Shown here: positions 4,812 through 5,751 of the stretch, in pieces | How positions within the stretch are numbered: the stretch's first letter is position 1 | Layout of the letters: every line of letters begins with the position of its first letter | Origin: JBEKYD01 sp049509915 | Lineage (GTDB): Bacteria; Acidobacteriota; Terriglobia; Bryobacterales; Bryobacteraceae | DNA: 5,751 nucleotides | Reading direction: 5' to 3' | Assembly (NCBI GenBank): GCA_049509915.1 | Contig: JBEKZL010000380.1 | Span: 1-5,751, forward strand | Program-made: the position numbers and the translations under genes | Notes under the pieces: model-generated | Database searches by the model: none | What the model was told of the DNA's origin: nothing | The model's input: only the letters and a program-made list of their open reading frames with translations

Positions 4812-5669
4812 ATGGCCAAACTGACATATGACAAGATCATAACCGGACTTCTGGTAATCGATCCGTATAACGACTTCATTTCTGAGGGAGGCAAGGTATG
4901 GGACCGATTGAAGGGTGTCGCGGAAGCAAATCGCTGCATTCCTCATATGCTGCAAATGCTGAATGCGGCGCGGGATGCCGGGCTTCACGTATTCTATGCA
5001 CTACATCATCGATACCGCCCCGGCGACTACGAGACATGGAAGTACGTAGCGCCGATTCAGAAGGCAGCGTGGTCGCGAAGGACGTTTGAATATGGCACGT
5101 GGGGTGGCGAGATCCGGCGCGAGTTCGAGCCTCAGCCGGGCGATATCGTGGCAATGGAGCATTGGTGTTCCAGTGGCTTCGCCAACACGGATTTGGATTT
5201 GCAGTTGAAGAAATACGGCATCCACCAACTCATTGTCATGGGACTTATCGCACACACCTGCGTGGAGGCAACGGTTCGTTACGCCGCTGAACTCGGCTAC
5301 GAGGTTACGATGGTGCAGGAGGGATGTAGGCTGACCGCGAAGGGTAAGCGCATCTGGTCTCGCCAAGCTGTATGGCACATTCTCCAAAATCCTGTCTATC
5401 AGGGCACAGCGGCATATGGCAAAACGTTAATGGCGCCACGCACAAAGAAGTCCCGCCTGCGACCAGCCCGGGGCCGACAAGCCGAACCTCGCCGGAGCCA
5501 TTCCGCGGTTTCAGTTGCCCAAAGCGAATGGGTCTTCATGCCCGCGCCGGCGATTGTAGATCGTGCACTTTTTGCGGCGGCCCAAGATCAATTGATTCGT
5601 CAGAAAAATCTGTGGGTGAGTTCCGGCTCGGGAGTTTTCCAAGTGAGTGATAGAGCGCTAGTTCGGTGA
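4812..5669 (+). CDS. Isochorismatase-family hydrolase fused in frame to serine recombinase fragment
   Basis: ATG 4812 has GGAGG at 4802-4806. Residues 1 to about 168 are an isochorismatase/cysteine-hydrolase domain: LLVIDPYNDF with the expected catalytic D17, EHWCSSGFANTDLDLQLKKYGI (116-137), and GLIAHTCVEATVRYAAELGYEVT with nucleophile C150. The usual catalytic lysine appears to be E116. The native end (about 40-50 residues) is missing. From about residue 174 the sequence is the Recombinase domain of a large serine recombinase: GKRIWSRQAVWHILQNPVYQGTAAYGK and VDRALFAAAQDQL. The final residues after about 265 are antisense to an ISL3 transposase. The 285-aa reading frame is open, but neither half should be complete. 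The enzyme is probably cytoplasmic; its substrate is not evident. Confidence 0.85.
   Translation: MAKLTYDKIITGLLVIDPYNDFISEGGKVWDRLKGVAEANRCIPHMLQMLNAARDAGLHVFYALHHRYRPGDYETWKYVAPIQKAAWSRRTFEYGTWGGEIRREFEPQPGDIVAMEHWCSSGFANTDLDLQLKKYGIHQLIVMGLIAHTCVEATVRYAAELGYEVTMVQEGCRLTAKGKRIWSRQAVWHILQNPVYQGTAAYGKTLMAPRTKKSRLRPARGRQAEPRRSHSAVSVAQSEWVFMPAPAIVDRALFAAAQDQLIRQKNLWVSSGSGVFQVSDRALVR
5328..5605 (+). pseudogene. Large serine recombinase, internal fragment (Recombinase domain)
   Basis: Within the chimeric frame, residues about 174-264 match the pattern of the Recombinase domain (PF07508 type): a Gly-Lys-Arg-x-Trp-Ser segment, VWHILQNPVYQGTAAYGKT, the Arg/Pro-rich loop RLRPARGRQAEPRRS, EWVFMPAPAIVDRALFAAAQDQL. 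The N-terminal resolvase catalytic domain with its serine and the C-terminal zinc-ribbon and coiled-coil parts are absent, so it cannot catalyse recombination. It is in frame with the hydrolase upstream, apparently by chance deletion. It is the remnant of an integrated phage, ICE or transposon of the large serine recombinase type. Confidence 0.8.
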
Positions 5670-5751
5670 CGCGGAAGGTTCGGAACCCGTAGGATTTTCT
5701 CATGGTGACTTTTGCTTTGTTGTTCAGACCCTCGATGACGCCGCTGGAGAA
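5596..5751 (-). mobile_element. ISL3-family insertion sequence remnant, 3' end
   Basis: The transposase C-terminus reaches to 5600, while serine recombinase coding on the other strand can be followed to at least 5594. That leaves practically no room for the terminal inverted repeat expected beyond the stop codon. The element has therefore probably lost this end and is immobile. The other end is outside the window. Confidence 0.6.
5600..5751 (-). pseudogene. ISL3-family transposase, C-terminal end with one-base deletion
   Basis: Reading leftward from the window edge gives FSSGVIEGLNNKAKVTMRKS, then YGFRTFRVTELALYHSLGKLP, a clear ISL3-type C-terminus; the Glu of GVIEGLNNK is probably the last residue of the DDE triad. 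After KLP the frame breaks near 5629: restoring one missing base (CTCGGG to CTCCGGG on the plus strand) continues PEPELTHRFF and ends at TGA 5600-5602, the usual family ending. Without that base the frame runs on to TGA 5536-5538. The rest of the gene lies beyond the window. Confidence 0.85.

Noticed and set aside
5001..5387. Minus-strand frame of 128 codons opposite the isochorismatase domain
   Set aside because: Antisense to conserved catalytic motifs on the plus strand and without recognisable features.
4812..5669. Isochorismatase-recombinase chimera as a new functional defence or mobile-element protein
   Set aside because: Both parts lack regions needed for folding or catalysis, and the window has several other random joins of the same type.

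Overview
This window reads as a worn-out accessory region of a GC-rich proteobacterium. The evidence is Shine-Dalgarno sites of the AAAGGAG/GGAGG type, twin-arginine-like leaders, a class I c-type cytochrome fragment, and IS4-type and ISL3-type transposase remnants. An alphaproteobacterium such as a member of the Rhizobiales is plausible, but nothing here fixes the genus. The striking feature is that nearly every gene is cut off and joined directly to a piece of an unrelated gene. I see about six such junctions in 5.75 kb, near 107-125, 2260-2275, 3393-3410, 4167-4180, 5315-5340 and 5590-5608.

Left part (1-3525). Positions 2-106 (+) hold the last 34 codons of a transposase, probably IS4 family. 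It abuts a minus-strand block, read right to left: a class I cytochrome c C-terminal half (3393-3148, with a probable frameshifted tail to 3062); a twin-arginine-leader epoxide hydrolase cut off after its nucleophile region (3065 to about 2270); a six-bladed YWTD beta-propeller protein without its own start (about 2266-1322); and a mercuric-reductase/lipoamide-dehydrogenase-like flavoprotein (1250-99) cut off at its C-terminal dimerisation domain by the transposase fragment. This looks like the remains of an operon for an extracytoplasmic redox or detoxification function.

Right part (about 3400-5751). Plus-strand genes follow: the last 40 or so codons of an unknown protein, a small helical protein of 131 aa with an intact frame (3529-3924), an aldo/keto reductase with a frameshift after codon 3 and loss of everything past the N-terminal strand region (3942-4195), an intact SRPBCC-like protein of 175 aa (4273-4800), and an isochorismatase-family hydrolase (from 4812). 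The last is fused in frame to the middle of a large serine recombinase (about 5330-5605). The window ends in the C-terminus of an ISL3-type transposase on the minus strand (5751-5600), itself carrying a one-base deletion.

Only the 131-aa protein and the SRPBCC-like protein look complete, and the propeller keeps all its blades. The IS remnants at both ends suggest IS-driven deletion. Three independent apparent one-base deletions (cytochrome tail, aldo/keto reductase, ISL3 transposase) mean either gene decay or indel errors in the sequence. I found no CRISPR array, tRNA, rRNA or recognisable defence system.
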